Counted from the first letter of the stretch, positions 1-7,487 are shown. The stretch: 25,170 nt of DNA from J051 sp040289295 (GCA_040289295.1 PSLA01000027.1:1-25170), one strand, 5' to 3'. Numbers and translations are program-made. Notes: a model not told the origin generated them from the sequence alone.

Positions 1-55
1 ACTGGTGGAGGGCAGGAGTCCGGACGGCAATCCGGTGCGAGAGGTGAGCGAGCCG
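1..55. repeat. 55-bp exact copy of an internal metG segment
   Basis: Bases 1-55 are identical to 2514-2568 inside metG, and the identity stops abruptly at base 56. The copied stretch encodes part of the MetRS connective region (residues reading ELVEGRSPDGNP and onward), but the frame then runs into unrelated sequence. A perfect match of exactly 55 bp at the very start of the sequence fits the k-mer overlap left between neighbouring contigs by a de Bruijn assembler run at k=55. A real partial duplication is possible but less likely. Sequence left of base 56 should not be read as a biological neighbour of what follows. Confidence 0.9.
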
Positions 56-66
56 TTGCCGCTCGG

Positions 67-253
67 CTATCGGGCGCTCGGCGATCGAGCATTGGAGACC
101 CATGGCTCACCAGGCGTGTTCGGCTGGCAGTTGCAAACCGGTGCAGCGAAGTAGCCGTACTCGTAGCAATCGGGCTCACCGCTCGGTTGGGCGGCTGAGG
201 CGGTTGCCAAGAATACGAAAAGAGTGACAGTTGTGAAAGCAAGAGTCTTTCAG
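67..253 (-). pseudogene. Decayed small secreted Cys-containing protein
   Basis: On the minus strand an open frame ends at TAG (67-69). It reads as a good signal peptide (TLAFTTVTLFVFLATASAAQ) followed by a short Cys-containing tail (DCYEYGYFAAPVCNCQPN). There is no usable start codon in frame: a TGA lies directly before the signal peptide. Removing one A from the AAA at about 248-250 would join the frame to a CTG at 251-253, giving a start that aligns with the ATG at 1892 of the gene at 1440-1901, whose upstream sequence is nearly the same. The simplest reading is a paralogous promoter and start region whose gene has lost its start codon and gained a 1-nt insertion. The C-terminus may also be cut, because the contig overlap lies close by. 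The mature protein is not recognised. Confidence 0.35.
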
Positions 254-264
254 TTGCCGGATAG

Positions 265-290
265 GCTACCACCCCGTTCGATTGCGCAAC
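265..290 (-). promoter_or_regulatory. Upstream element shared with 1902-1932
   Basis: Read on the minus strand this is GTTGCGCAATCGAA, then CGGGGTGGTAGC. The same order of words, with a few inserted bases, stands directly before the start of the exported-protein gene at 1440-1901. It contains the perfect palindrome TTGCGCAA. It may be an operator or 5' leader duplicated together with the gene start. The function is unknown. Confidence 0.35.
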
Positions 291-428
291 TCTATCTTCT
301 ATGCGTAGACTAAGTACAAATCCGCCGCTTCCCCTGTGGATGCGATCGCAGGTCCGCCCGCAAGGACTTTCCATTCCGAACCATCAGCCACCGACACCAA
401 GGCGATGGGGCGCCTGTCCCGCGACTCC
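291..428. other. Gene-poor stretch with a short coding-like fragment
   Basis: No complete gene is visible here. On the minus strand a frame just downstream of the gene ending at 429 reads IALVSVADGSEWKVLAGG and further to TAG at 299-301. It looks protein-like but has no good start, and it lies +1 out of frame relative to the 3' end of the 429-1436 gene. It could be the remnant of another gene, a tail lost by frameshift, or chance. No RNA gene or clear terminator was seen. Confidence 0.25.
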
Positions 429-1436
429 TCAGAAGTGGATCGTTGCGCCCGACTTCGTCCGGACGAGGGCGGATATGACGCCGTTCGGGTTCACATACTC
501 AATCCGTAGTGGCGCGGTGAGGTCCATCTCCGATCGTAATGACCGAAGAGCAGGCAACAGGCTAACTCGAGCGCGCGGGTCACCTTCCAGGGATTCAATC
601 GAAGCGATGCGCACTCGGAACGCAGCCATCAAGGCACTCTCTTCTGCCACCACCCGCACCACTGAGCCGTCCTCGTGACTGAACGCTTCGTTCAGGTCTT
701 CGTCTGAAAGCGCCCTTAGCGCCTCGATGACAAAGTCCGCGGTTGCGCGTTCGTAGTCGTTCTTTGCACTCGCTCGCTTCTGGGATTGCTTCGCGATGTA
801 TCGCTTGCGAAACTCCCTGGGGTCGAAGGCGAGCGAGGTACTGTGCTCCGCCTGCACGAGCTTCGCGCCACAGGCAGCGGCAACTGCTGCAAGCACTTCT
901 TGGGGATGGGCGTCCTTCGCGCAGATCGAAACGTAGGTCCAAGCGTAGAACCAGTGAACCTCCAGCGCCTCGCATCCGGGTAGGTAGCGCGCATCTGCGA
1001 CGAGAAGCGCCTGCCTTCCCGTTGTCTTGAACGATACGACCGGCGCCCGAACCGTTTCGGATGTCGGGGGAAGGCGTTCGAAGGCGTCTCGGTATGCGTC
1101 TGCGTGGAACTCGTGCAGAACGCCGTCGGGCCATGCCTTCGGCCAGAGTGCCATGACGTCGCCGAACAGGGCACCGGCGAAGTTCCACTCTGTCGTGACC
1201 GCGCGCAGCATCTCTTCGTCGTCTTCCCACCGCGCCTCGCCCTTCGCCACAGGCGCCGGTCTTGACTGCATGACAGCACCGCCACCAGTAGGTACCGTCA
1301 CCTGTTCGGCGTTCGCAAATATCACGACTGACTTGCCGCTCGCCTCCGAGAGGGCGCTAACGAACTCGTTCAGTGTGCCGCCGGGGTACGAGAACGTAGT
1401 GAACGCAGAGACGGTGAAGACGATTTGGAGCAGCAC
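429..1436 (-). CDS. Exported protein of unknown function, STN-like N-terminus
   Basis: This is a 335-aa protein with a GTG start. The N-terminus (MLLQIVFTVSAFTTFSYPGG) is hydrophobic and probably a signal peptide or membrane anchor. The next part, with LNEFVSALSEASGKSVVIFA, resembles the short secretin/TonB (STN-like) folds that begin many exported proteins; this is a tentative similarity. The rest, rich in Ala and charged residues, is not recognised. The start is chosen because it lies 3 nt after the TAA of the upstream gene, with GGAGGT inside that gene's last codons, so the two genes are very likely translationally coupled and work together. Codon use looks normal and the frame is intact. 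Confidence 0.65.
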   Translation of the reverse strand: MLLQIVFTVSAFTTFSYPGGTLNEFVSALSEASGKSVVIFANAEQVTVPTGGGAVMQSRPAPVAKGEARWEDDEEMLRAVTTEWNFAGALFGDVMALWPKAWPDGVLHEFHADAYRDAFERLPPTSETVRAPVVSFKTTGRQALLVADARYLPGCEALEVHWFYAWTYVSICAKDAHPQEVLAAVAAACGAKLVQAEHSTSLAFDPREFRKRYIAKQSQKRASAKNDYERATADFVIEALRALSDEDLNEAFSHEDGSVVRVVAEESALMAAFRVRIASIESLEGDPRARVSLLPALRSLRSEMDLTAPLRIEYVNPNGVISALVRTKSGATIHF

Positions 1437-1439
1437 GCC

Positions 1440-1901
1440 TTAGCTACCTCCAGGCGGGTCAGTTGGGGGCGGTGGCGTCACGGTCACGATCATCGCGATG
1501 TCGAACTTACCGTCATTCAGGTACGGATTCAAGTCCGCCACCTCGTACACGTCCAGGAATATCTGGGTCTCACTGACTGCCCGCGCTCGAACCGCGTAAG
1601 CGAACGTGTGCTTGCAGCCCTCGAAGGAGGTGTGAGCGCGGTAAACAATCCTCCCACTTGTGACCTGCTTCGCCGTAACCGTGGTCAGGCTGTTGCAGAA
1701 GATCGCGCCGAATTCGTCAGTGTCGAAGTCACGAGACCACAGGGACACGTAGAAAAGTTGGTTCGATGTCACGGTTATCTGGCTCGGAGATAGCCCACCC
1801 TCAAGCGGCGGGTGCGAGCTTTGCGCAAACGCGGCCGAGGAGGCGGTGATGCCAACGAACAACGCGGCAATTAGGCATAGAGTTCCTCTCATGGCAGTCA
1901 T
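1440..1901 (-). CDS. Small secreted protein of unknown function
   Basis: From the ATG at 1901 this is a 153-aa protein with a classical signal peptide: hydrophobic core LCLIAALFVGITASSAA and a likely cut after AFA. The mature part holds two Cys (in IFCNSL and FEGCKH) that could form a disulphide, and it ends in a Pro-rich tail (TPPPPTDPPGGS). The open frame runs upstream to 1985, but that extension lacks a Shine-Dalgarno sequence and would bury the signal peptide. A second ATG at 1892 is possible. A G9 tract on the coding strand (1906-1914) lies just before the start and may act as the ribosome site. The gene is coupled to the downstream 429-1436 gene. No family is recognised. Confidence 0.65.
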   Translation of the reverse strand: MTAMRGTLCLIAALFVGITASSAAFAQSSHPPLEGGLSPSQITVTSNQLFYVSLWSRDFDTDEFGAIFCNSLTTVTAKQVTSGRIVYRAHTSFEGCKHTFAYAVRARAVSETQIFLDVYEVADLNPYLNDGKFDIAMIVTVTPPPPTDPPGGS

Positions 1902-1932
1902 GCTACCCCCCCCCGGTTCGATTGCGCGCAAC
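1902..1932 (-). promoter_or_regulatory. Upstream element with palindrome and G9 tract
   Basis: Read on the minus strand: GTTGCGCGCAATCGAACC, nine G, then TAGC and the ATG at 1901. TTGCGCGCAA is a perfect 10-bp palindrome. The arrangement matches 265-290 closely and 4955-4985 more loosely, and all three lie upstream of minus-strand genes with a signal peptide. It is a possible operator plus ribosome site. No -10 box is evident between the element and the start. Confidence 0.35.
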
Positions 1933-2084
1933 TCCACATTGTCCGGGTTTTCGAAGTACAACTCCGTGGGTTCCTCGGTTAGCAAAGCCTGTAGTCAGCT
2001 GTGGCACTGCAGGCCCCAGAGTCTACCGACGGCAGAGACCGGGGCGGGAGCCTCAGGCGCCGAGGCGAATGGCGTGTGCCGAGG

Positions 2085-2090
2085 TACCAT
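2085..2090 (+). promoter_or_regulatory. Possible -10 box of metG
   Basis: TACCAT lies 10 nt before the metG ATG at 2101. It fits the TANNNT pattern seen at similar short distances from other starts in this window and would give a very short or absent leader. No good -35 was found and no strong Shine-Dalgarno stands before this ATG. Confidence 0.25.
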
Positions 2091-2100
2091 CCGCTCACTC

Positions 2101-4020
2101 ATGTCCCGACGGTACTACATAACCACGCCGATCTACTACGTTAACAGCGTCCCCCACATCGGGACGGCGCTCACGACCGTTGCCGCGGACGTGAATGCCC
2201 GCTACCAGCGGATGCGCGGAAGCGAGGTGTTTTTCCTTACCGGCACGGACGAGAACGCGACGAAGGTGTCGGAGGCCGCCGAAGCAGCGGGGAAGAGCCC
2301 GAAGGATTTTGTAGACGAGATCAGCGAGGAGTTCAGGCGGATCTGGGAGCGCCTTGACATCCGGTACGACGACTTCATTCGAACTACCGAGGAACGCCAT
2401 AGTCGAGTGGTACGCGAGGTCTGGCGCCGATTGCTCGAGGCGGGCCACATCTATCCGGGAGAGTACAAAGGGTGGTACGACGTAACGACGGAGACGCTGT
2501 ATAGCGAAGCCGAACTGGTGGAGGGCAGGAGTCCGGACGGCAATCCGGTGCGAGAGGTGAGCGAGCCGGGCTACTACTTTCGTCTCAGCGCGTTCACCGA
2601 GCCATTGCTGGAACACATCGAGAAGAACCCGCGATTCATCATTCCAGAAACGCGAAAAAACGAGGTGGTGTCGTTCATCAGGCAGGGCCTCAGGGACGTT
2701 TATATTACGAGAGAGAACAGAGGGTGGGGCATTTCCGTGCCAGGCGACGAATGTCGTGTGATTTACGTATGGTTCGATGCGCTCATCAACTACATCTCTG
2801 CGATTGGATGGCCGGATGGCGACTGGGAATCGTATTGGCCGGCAACAGCCCAATGGATGGGAAAAGACATTCTCGTTCGCTTCCACGCAACGATCTGGCC
2901 CGCTATGCTGATGGGGCTCGGCTTGCCGTTGCCCGAAACGCTCATCGGGCACGGATGGGTGCTGATGGGCGACAAGAAGATCAGCAAGTCGCTCGGTAAC
3001 GTCGTCCGTCCACTTGAGTTGGCCGACGAGTTGGGTCGTGCGGCCGGTTGCGGCTTGGACCTGGCGGTAGATGCGGTGCGATGGCACATGGTGCGGACGA
3101 TGCCGTTCGAAAACGACACCGCCTTCACGCAAGAAGAGTTCTACGGGCGATATAACTCCGAACTGGTGAACGTCATCTCGAACGGCGTCCACCGAGTGAT
3201 TTCCATGACGCACAGCTTTTGCGACGGCGTCGTGCCGGGCGGCTCGCCGGACGAAAACGCAATCGCCAAGTGTTTCGAAGTGCGCGACGCCTACTTCGAC
3301 GCGATGAACCACTTTCGCATCGAGCAGGCGGCCGAGCGCGCGCTTGATCTCGGCAGGCTACTCAACGCCTACATTGACGCGCAGAAGCCATGGGACCTCA
3401 AGAAGAGCAGCGACACGGAGCGCCTGCATCGAGTGATTCGCACGATGCTGTGGAAGGTGCGCTTCCTCGAGGCGTGCCTCGCTCCGATTGCGCCGACGCT
3501 CGCGTCGCGAATGGCGGACTTGCTCAACGTTCCGCCCGCGGCGCGATTCGCCGACGTTGAGGCGGTGGACAGCGTGCCCGCTGGCGGCAGGGTCTCGGAG
3601 CCCGCGCCCACCTACGTTCGCCTTGCGAAGACCGGCGACAAGGGTCCGGTCGCGCCTCAGCCACGCGAAGAGAGCGGTCCGTCGGAGTCTTCCGACACGA
3701 TCTCCATTGAGGACTTTCTGAAGGTGAAGCTGCGGGTTGCACGCGTTCTGGACGCCGTGCCGGTCGAAGGAGCCGACAAACTGATGAGGCTCGAGTTGAT
3801 CGTCGGCGACGAGCGCCGACAGGTCCTCGCGGGGATTCGACCGCAGTACGCGCCCGAAGACCTCATCGGCCGCCAGGTGGTGTTGGTGGCGAACCTCGCT
3901 CCGAGGAAGATGCGCGGCTTCGAGAGCCAGGGGATGATCCTTGCAGCAGATGGGCCGAACGGCGAAGCGATCCTCTTGCAGCCGGACAAGGAAGCGCCCG
4001 ACGGCACGAGCGTACATTAG
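2101..4020 (+). CDS. metG: Methionyl-tRNA synthetase
   Basis: The protein charges tRNA-Met with methionine in the cytoplasm. It has 639 aa, a normal length for the family. The N-terminal class I Rossmann fold starts at once (SRRYYITTPIYYVNSVPHIG), with the HIGH signature as HIGT at residues 19-22 and the KMSKS loop as KISKS at 293-297. An anticodon-binding helical domain follows, and from about residue 535 there is a C-terminal EMAP-II/OB-type tRNA-binding domain (DFLKVKLRVARVLDAVP, LAPRKMRGFESQGMIL). The connective region lacks the Cys knuckles of zinc-type MetRS (WYDVTTETLYSEAEL), so this is the zinc-free form. The open frame extends upstream to 1846, but homology begins at 2101, where the extension would be antisense to the divergent exported-protein gene. 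The gene stands alone, convergent with the ankyrin pseudogene. Confidence 0.97.
   Translation: MSRRYYITTPIYYVNSVPHIGTALTTVAADVNARYQRMRGSEVFFLTGTDENATKVSEAAEAAGKSPKDFVDEISEEFRRIWERLDIRYDDFIRTTEERHSRVVREVWRRLLEAGHIYPGEYKGWYDVTTETLYSEAELVEGRSPDGNPVREVSEPGYYFRLSAFTEPLLEHIEKNPRFIIPETRKNEVVSFIRQGLRDVYITRENRGWGISVPGDECRVIYVWFDALINYISAIGWPDGDWESYWPATAQWMGKDILVRFHATIWPAMLMGLGLPLPETLIGHGWVLMGDKKISKSLGNVVRPLELADELGRAAGCGLDLAVDAVRWHMVRTMPFENDTAFTQEEFYGRYNSELVNVISNGVHRVISMTHSFCDGVVPGGSPDENAIAKCFEVRDAYFDAMNHFRIEQAAERALDLGRLLNAYIDAQKPWDLKKSSDTERLHRVIRTMLWKVRFLEACLAPIAPTLASRMADLLNVPPAARFADVEAVDSVPAGGRVSEPAPTYVRLAKTGDKGPVAPQPREESGPSESSDTISIEDFLKVKLRVARVLDAVPVEGADKLMRLELIVGDERRQVLAGIRPQYAPEDLIGRQVVLVANLAPRKMRGFESQGMILAADGPNGEAILLQPDKEAPDGTSVH
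2514..2568 (+). repeat. metG segment identical to bases 1-55
   Basis: This is the in-frame original of the 55-bp match at the sequence start. It lies in the MetRS connective region and is uninterrupted here. Confidence 0.9.
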
Positions 4021-4056
4021 GTACCGCGGGGCGTTCTAACCCACACAGCGAGCGCT

Positions 4057-4908
4057 TTATTCCAGAAGCCGGACTACGTTCGCGGCGTTCGGCTTCTTAG
4101 CCAAGTCGAGGGCGGTTTTGCCATCTTTGTCCTTGATCTTTTTGTCCGCTCCGTGCCGAAGTAGGACCTTGACGACTTCCGTCTGGCGTTCTTCGGAGTA
4201 GGGGTAGCTTGCCCATCTGTGGGGCATTCGTGCGATCGCTGCTTCGTGCAGCGCTGTCCTACCGGTCACCGAGTTCTTTTGATCAACTCTCGCACCGTTC
4301 TCAAGGAGCATACTCATGATCCCCGGGCGACCCAGCCAAGCAGCGTACGCGAGCGGGGTTAGGGGTCTCTTCAGCGGGAACTCCGGATTCTTGGGATCGC
4401 CCACAGCGTCAATCACGACCCATGCCTCCCTGTTCACCGCTGCCTTGTGCGCTATCAGGAGTTTTTACATTGTTAGGAAGGTTGCCATCGATGGCTGCGT
4501 GGAGCGCAGAAGGCGCCTTGGGCGCATGCAGATTTGGGTCGGCGCCGTATTGAAGAAGCCTCTCGACAACTTTAGACCACTTGTCGTTGGCAGCGGCAAT
4601 CCTGAGCGCCCACCTTGCATGGCGTTCGGGTCCGCGCCGTATTCGATGCAGATTCGAACTCCGGTAAGGGCGTTCGCACAAACATGAGAGTAACCCGTGA
4701 TGGAAGCAAGTTCGGAAAGCACGTCCCAGTTTCCCGGTAGCTTGTCGTGACTGAAAGAGCCGACTTGCTCTTTGATTCGGTCAACTTCATCCCAGCGACC
4801 GCTTTTGATCGCATGGAATACGTCGTTGACGTTCGGCTGCCGTTGCTCCTGCATAGCTGGCGCACCGGCCAGAAGGGAGCAGAGAGCTAGTACACATGTT
4901 ACGTTCAT
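4057..4908 (-). pseudogene. Exported ankyrin-repeat protein, two frameshifts
   Basis: The gene begins at ATG 4908 after a good Shine-Dalgarno (GAGGT), with a signal peptide (MNVTCVLALCSLLAGAPA), and runs into ankyrin repeats. The frame changes twice. Near 4609-4612 one base appears lost: after CIEYGADPNAMQGG the repeat continues as WALRIAAANDKWSKVVERLL in the next frame. At the T5 run 4462-4466 (A5 on the coding strand) one base appears gained: the ankyrin helix NNVKLLIAHKAAV is restored only if one A is skipped. The second shift returns to the original frame, and the repeats then run on (TPLAYAAWLGRPGIMSMLLENG, EVVKVLLRHGADKKIKDKDG) to the stop at 4057. About 150 nt between the sites are thus read out of frame. 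If repaired, the product would have roughly 280 aa and about five repeats, with an extracytoplasmic protein-binding role. Real decay, sequencing or assembly error, or slippage at A5 are all possible. Confidence 0.8.
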
Positions 4909-4954
4909 TCTTGTTACCTCATAATACTCTTTTGCACCAATTACGGGACAAATT

Positions 4955-4985
4955 CTACCCGTCCACCCCCCACCAACCGCGCAAC
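4955..4985 (-). promoter_or_regulatory. Weak third copy of the GTTGCGC/G-rich upstream element
   Basis: Read on the minus strand it begins GTTGCGC, continues with a G-rich run (GGTGGGGGGTGG) and ends GGGTAG, about 50 nt before the ankyrin gene start. It keeps the two outer words of 265-290 and 1902-1932 but not the middle. A -10-like TATTAT lies closer to the gene at 4921-4926, 12 nt before the ATG. Confidence 0.2.
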
Positions 4986-5026
4986 TATGAAAAGTAAGGC
5001 ACATTTAGCGCAGCGACGCCGACTCG

Positions 5027-6457
5027 CTACACGGGGACGGCGCGGTGGCGGACCCGCACCTCGATGCACGACTTCGACGAAGGGAACACCTTGCCCGGGT
5101 TGCAGAGGTCGGTCGAGCGGAAGCAGTCTCGAACCTCGCGCTGCGCGCGCAGGTCGGCCTCGGAAAACATCTCGGCGAGCAGGTCAATTTTCTCGACTCC
5201 GATGCCGTGCTCGCCGGTGACGCTGCCGCCTTCCTCAATGCACCGCCGCATCACGGCTTCGCCTGCGCGAGTGACGGCTTCGAGTTGTCGTGGATCGCGC
5301 TCATCGAACAGAAAGATCGGGTGCAGGTTCCCATCTCCGGCGTGGAAGATGTTCGCCACGCCGACGCCCGCCTCGCCCGCGAGCTGATAGACAAACTCCA
5401 ACACCTCGGGCAGGCGCGAGCGGGGAATCACGCCGTCGTGCGTAACGATGGACGGAGCGATGCGACCCAAGGCGCCGATGCCCTTCTTCCGAGCGGTCCA
5501 GAGTTTCGCCCGCTCGGCTTCTTCGCCGGCGATGTCTATCCGCATCGCGTTCCGCTCGCGCGCGATGGCGAGGACGGTCTGGATCTCCGCCTCGACGCGG
5601 GCTTCGTCTTCGCCGTCGCATTCGATGAGCAACAGAGCCTCGGCGTCGGTGGGCAGTCCGGTGTCGAATGCAGCCTCAACGGCGTGAATCACGCTGCCGT
5701 CCATGAACTCCATCGCTGCAGCAATAACGCCCGCACCGATCACGCGGCTCACGGTCTCGGTCGCGTCGCGGGCGGTAGGGAAGGCGATGAGAGCGGTTCG
5801 CACCACGGCCGGAAGAGGCATAAGGCGCACCCAGGCCTCGGTAACGATTCCGAGGGTGCCCTCGGAGCCAACCACGACGCCGAGCAGGTCGAACCCAGGT
5901 GTCTCGGCAATCCTTCCGCCGAGCCGCCGAACTCGCCCGGAGTCGTCTACCATCGTAACGCCGAGCACATGGTCGGTCGTTACGCCGTATTTGAGCGTGT
6001 GAGGCCCTCCGCTGTTCTCAGCGATGTTCCCTCCGAGCGTGCAGACGGTCTGGCTGCTGGGGTCCGGGGCGAAGTGAAGTCGGTCGGCCGCCACTTGGCG
6101 AGAAAGATGCAGGTTGGGGCAGCCCGCTTGGGCGAGCATCGCGCGGTTCAGCGCGTCCACTTCAAGCACGCGGCGCATCCTTGACAGCGAAATGACAACA
6201 CCGCCCGCCGCGGGCATCGCGCCACCGCTCAGCCCAGTGCCTGCGCCGCGAGGCGTGAACGGCACGCCGTTGTGCACGCACCACGCAACGATTCGCTGCA
6301 CCTCCTCGGTGCTCTCCGGCAGGGCGATGACGAGCGGCGGGTAGCGGTGGAGGGTGTAGGCGTCGCAGTCGTACACCTTGCGGACCGCCTCGCCGTGCAG
6401 AACGCGGCGCTCCGAGAGGAGCGCGCCGACTTCGGTAACAAGTTGCTTGAAGCGCAC
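5027..6457 (-). CDS. glcD: FAD-linked oxidase, GlcD / D-lactate dehydrogenase type
   Basis: The protein oxidises a 2-hydroxy acid (glycolate, D-lactate or similar) with FAD. It has 476 aa, the usual length. The N-terminal FAD-binding (PCMH-type) domain shows the pyrophosphate loop RGAGTGLSGGAMP at 70-82, LGGNIAENSGG at 141-151 and GSEGTLGIVTEA at 197-208. The C-terminal FAD-oxidase domain has FHAGDGNLHP at 371-380 and GEHGIG at 415-420, whose His residues are typical of the active site. The start is GTG at 6457; a -10-like CACAAT lies only 6 nt upstream. No glcE or glcF partner is present nearby, so the true substrate is open and the subunit name is by family only. Confidence 0.9.
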   Translation of the reverse strand: MRFKQLVTEVGALLSERRVLHGEAVRKVYDCDAYTLHRYPPLVIALPESTEEVQRIVAWCVHNGVPFTPRGAGTGLSGGAMPAAGGVVISLSRMRRVLEVDALNRAMLAQAGCPNLHLSRQVAADRLHFAPDPSSQTVCTLGGNIAENSGGPHTLKYGVTTDHVLGVTMVDDSGRVRRLGGRIAETPGFDLLGVVVGSEGTLGIVTEAWVRLMPLPAVVRTALIAFPTARDATETVSRVIGAGVIAAAMEFMDGSVIHAVEAAFDTGLPTDAEALLLIECDGEDEARVEAEIQTVLAIARERNAMRIDIAGEEAERAKLWTARKKGIGALGRIAPSIVTHDGVIPRSRLPEVLEFVYQLAGEAGVGVANIFHAGDGNLHPIFLFDERDPRQLEAVTRAGEAVMRRCIEEGGSVTGEHGIGVEKIDLLAEMFSEADLRAQREVRDCFRSTDLCNPGKVFPSSKSCIEVRVRHRAVPV

Positions 6458-6606
6458 GCGACTATTGTGACGCGCGGTGGTGTTGGGGCGGAGGGCTCCG
6501 CGAGGTCAGCGATGGGGCGCTCGGGTGCATAACCTCGGGATGGGGAGGGATTCTCGAGCCCTTCCGCCCCGGTTAGGAGTGTCGGCAGGTTATGTGAACG
6601 TGGGGG

Positions 6607-7002
6607 TCAGTTCTGGCGAACGCTGCCGCCGAGGCCGGGAGGCGAGCACTCGACGTGAGTGCCCAGAGGAGCAAGCAGGTAGATGTGCTCGCCGACCTCC
6701 TCCCAGGTTCCCTCTTGGGCATAGTTGACGCCTGACAGGAAGTCTTTGATCTTCTCGCGAAGCGTTGGGTCGGCGGAGGTAAGGTTGAGCACCTGCATCT
6801 CTCCGCGCTTCAGCCCATCGGCTGCCGCGAGCGCGTCTTCGAAGGCGATTACGTGGCGTCGAACCGTGCACGTGTACACGGCTGCTCGGCGCAAGGGAGC
6901 GTTCTGTTCGACCTCTTCGGTCTCCTCAAGCTCCACTTCGCGGCGTCCAAAGAGCCGCTCAAAAAGGCCGGTTTTTTCCGGCGTGATTCTCAGCTCGTCC
7001 AT
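6607..7002 (-). CDS. sepF: SepF-like cell division protein
   Basis: This is a 131-aa protein with the SepF (DUF552) core. SepF tethers FtsZ to the membrane at the division site. After an N-terminal segment (GLFERLFGRRE, like the SepF membrane-targeting start) comes an acidic linker, then the domain: DALAAADGLKRGEMQVLNL, REKIKDFLSGVNYAQ, and the final strands HIYLLAPLGTHVE. The start ATG at 7002 is preferred because GGAGG stands 6 nt before it; the ATG at 7026 in the same frame would add 8 residues and has a poorly spaced GAGG. It is followed by the glcD-like gene on the same strand after about 150 nt, with no clear terminator in between. SepF points to a Terrabacteria-side lineage. Confidence 0.85.
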   Translation of the reverse strand: MDELRITPEKTGLFERLFGRREVELEETEEVEQNAPLRRAAVYTCTVRRHVIAFEDALAAADGLKRGEMQVLNLTSADPTLREKIKDFLSGVNYAQEGTWEEVGEHIYLLAPLGTHVECSPPGLGGSVRQN

Positions 7003-7196
7003 GAGTTTCCTCCAATCCTTTATCATTTCCTCGGGGCCGGGAAGGCAACGCCCTCACTGGACCCCGCATGACCGCCACGAAACAATCCATGTTTCGCAAG
7101 CAGATCCTACCTACTACGGACGCGCGAGATCGTCGTTTTGATTCGCGCTATGCCAAAGAGTACCCCCTGCGGCGAGAAAATGCAAGTGGCCCGGGC

Positions 7197-7445
7197 TTAG
7201 CGGTCCCAGCCGCGAGTCTGGATGACGTTGATGATCACGCAAAGCGCCATGAACGCGATACCCAGGTAGAGGGTCATTCGGGAGACGAAGTCGTCAAACC
7301 CAGCCTTGCCCTTGAACGTGGTTCGAATCTGGCCGCTCCCCCCGCTCATCACGTCACTCTTGCTACCGAACAGGACGGTAACAAGGATAAACAGCACGGA
7401 GATGACAACCAGCAATACGAACAGGATGTTAACGACGACCTTCAT
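7197..7445 (-). CDS. secG: SecG preprotein translocase subunit
   Basis: This 82-aa inner-membrane protein stimulates protein export through SecYEG. It shows the SecG plan of two transmembrane helices (about residues 5-27, VVNILFVLLVVISVLFILVT, and 57-77, RMTLYLGIAFMALCVIINVI) separated by a Gly/Ser-rich loop (SGGSGQIRTTFKGKAGFDDF). The ATG at 7445 is chosen because the hydrophobic helix begins right after it and a -10 box TACAAT lies exactly 8 nt upstream; longer upstream reading is antisense to hsp20. The gene is divergent from hsp20 with only 49 nt between starts. Confidence 0.88.
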   Translation of the reverse strand: MKVVVNILFVLLVVISVLFILVTVLFGSKSDVMSGGSGQIRTTFKGKAGFDDFVSRMTLYLGIAFMALCVIINVIQTRGWDR

Positions 7446-7453
7446 GCGTCCCG

Positions 7454-7459
7454 ATTGTA
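7454..7459 (-). promoter_or_regulatory. -10 box of secG (likely leaderless)
   Basis: TACAAT on the minus strand is separated by 8 nt from the secG ATG. Transcription starting 6-7 nt after the box would begin at or next to the start codon, and there is no Shine-Dalgarno sequence. The -35 region is poor. Confidence 0.5.
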
Positions 7460-7481
7460 CCCCTGCTGGGCGCCGGCGGAA

Positions 7482-7487
7482 CATAAT
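7482..7487 (+). promoter_or_regulatory. -10 box of the hsp20-lon-GT26 unit (likely leaderless)
   Basis: CATAAT is followed 7 nt later by GTG at 7495, which is in frame with the small heat-shock protein and has no Shine-Dalgarno. Together with the secG box at 7454-7459 this gives a compact divergent promoter region. No CIRCE-like inverted repeat was seen. Confidence 0.4.

Noticed and set aside
1906..1914. G9 tract as a phase-variation switch
   Set aside because: It lies outside the coding sequence, directly before the start, and one copy gives no evidence of length variation; it may simply serve as ribosome site.
1846..2100. N-terminal extension of MetRS by 85 residues
   Set aside because: MetRS homology begins at the ATG at 2101; the extension is antisense to the divergent exported-protein gene and has no domain.
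2095..3312. Long minus-strand frame (405 aa) opposite metG
   Set aside because: Composition is that of a shadow of the metG codon pattern, with no domain; metG is certain.
5045..6184. Long plus-strand frame (379 aa) opposite the FAD oxidase
   Set aside because: Antisense shadow of a well-supported gene in high-GC DNA; no signal or motif.
6458..6606. G/C-rich inverted sequences between sepF and the FAD oxidase as a terminator
   Set aside because: The pairing is imperfect and no T run follows on either strand.
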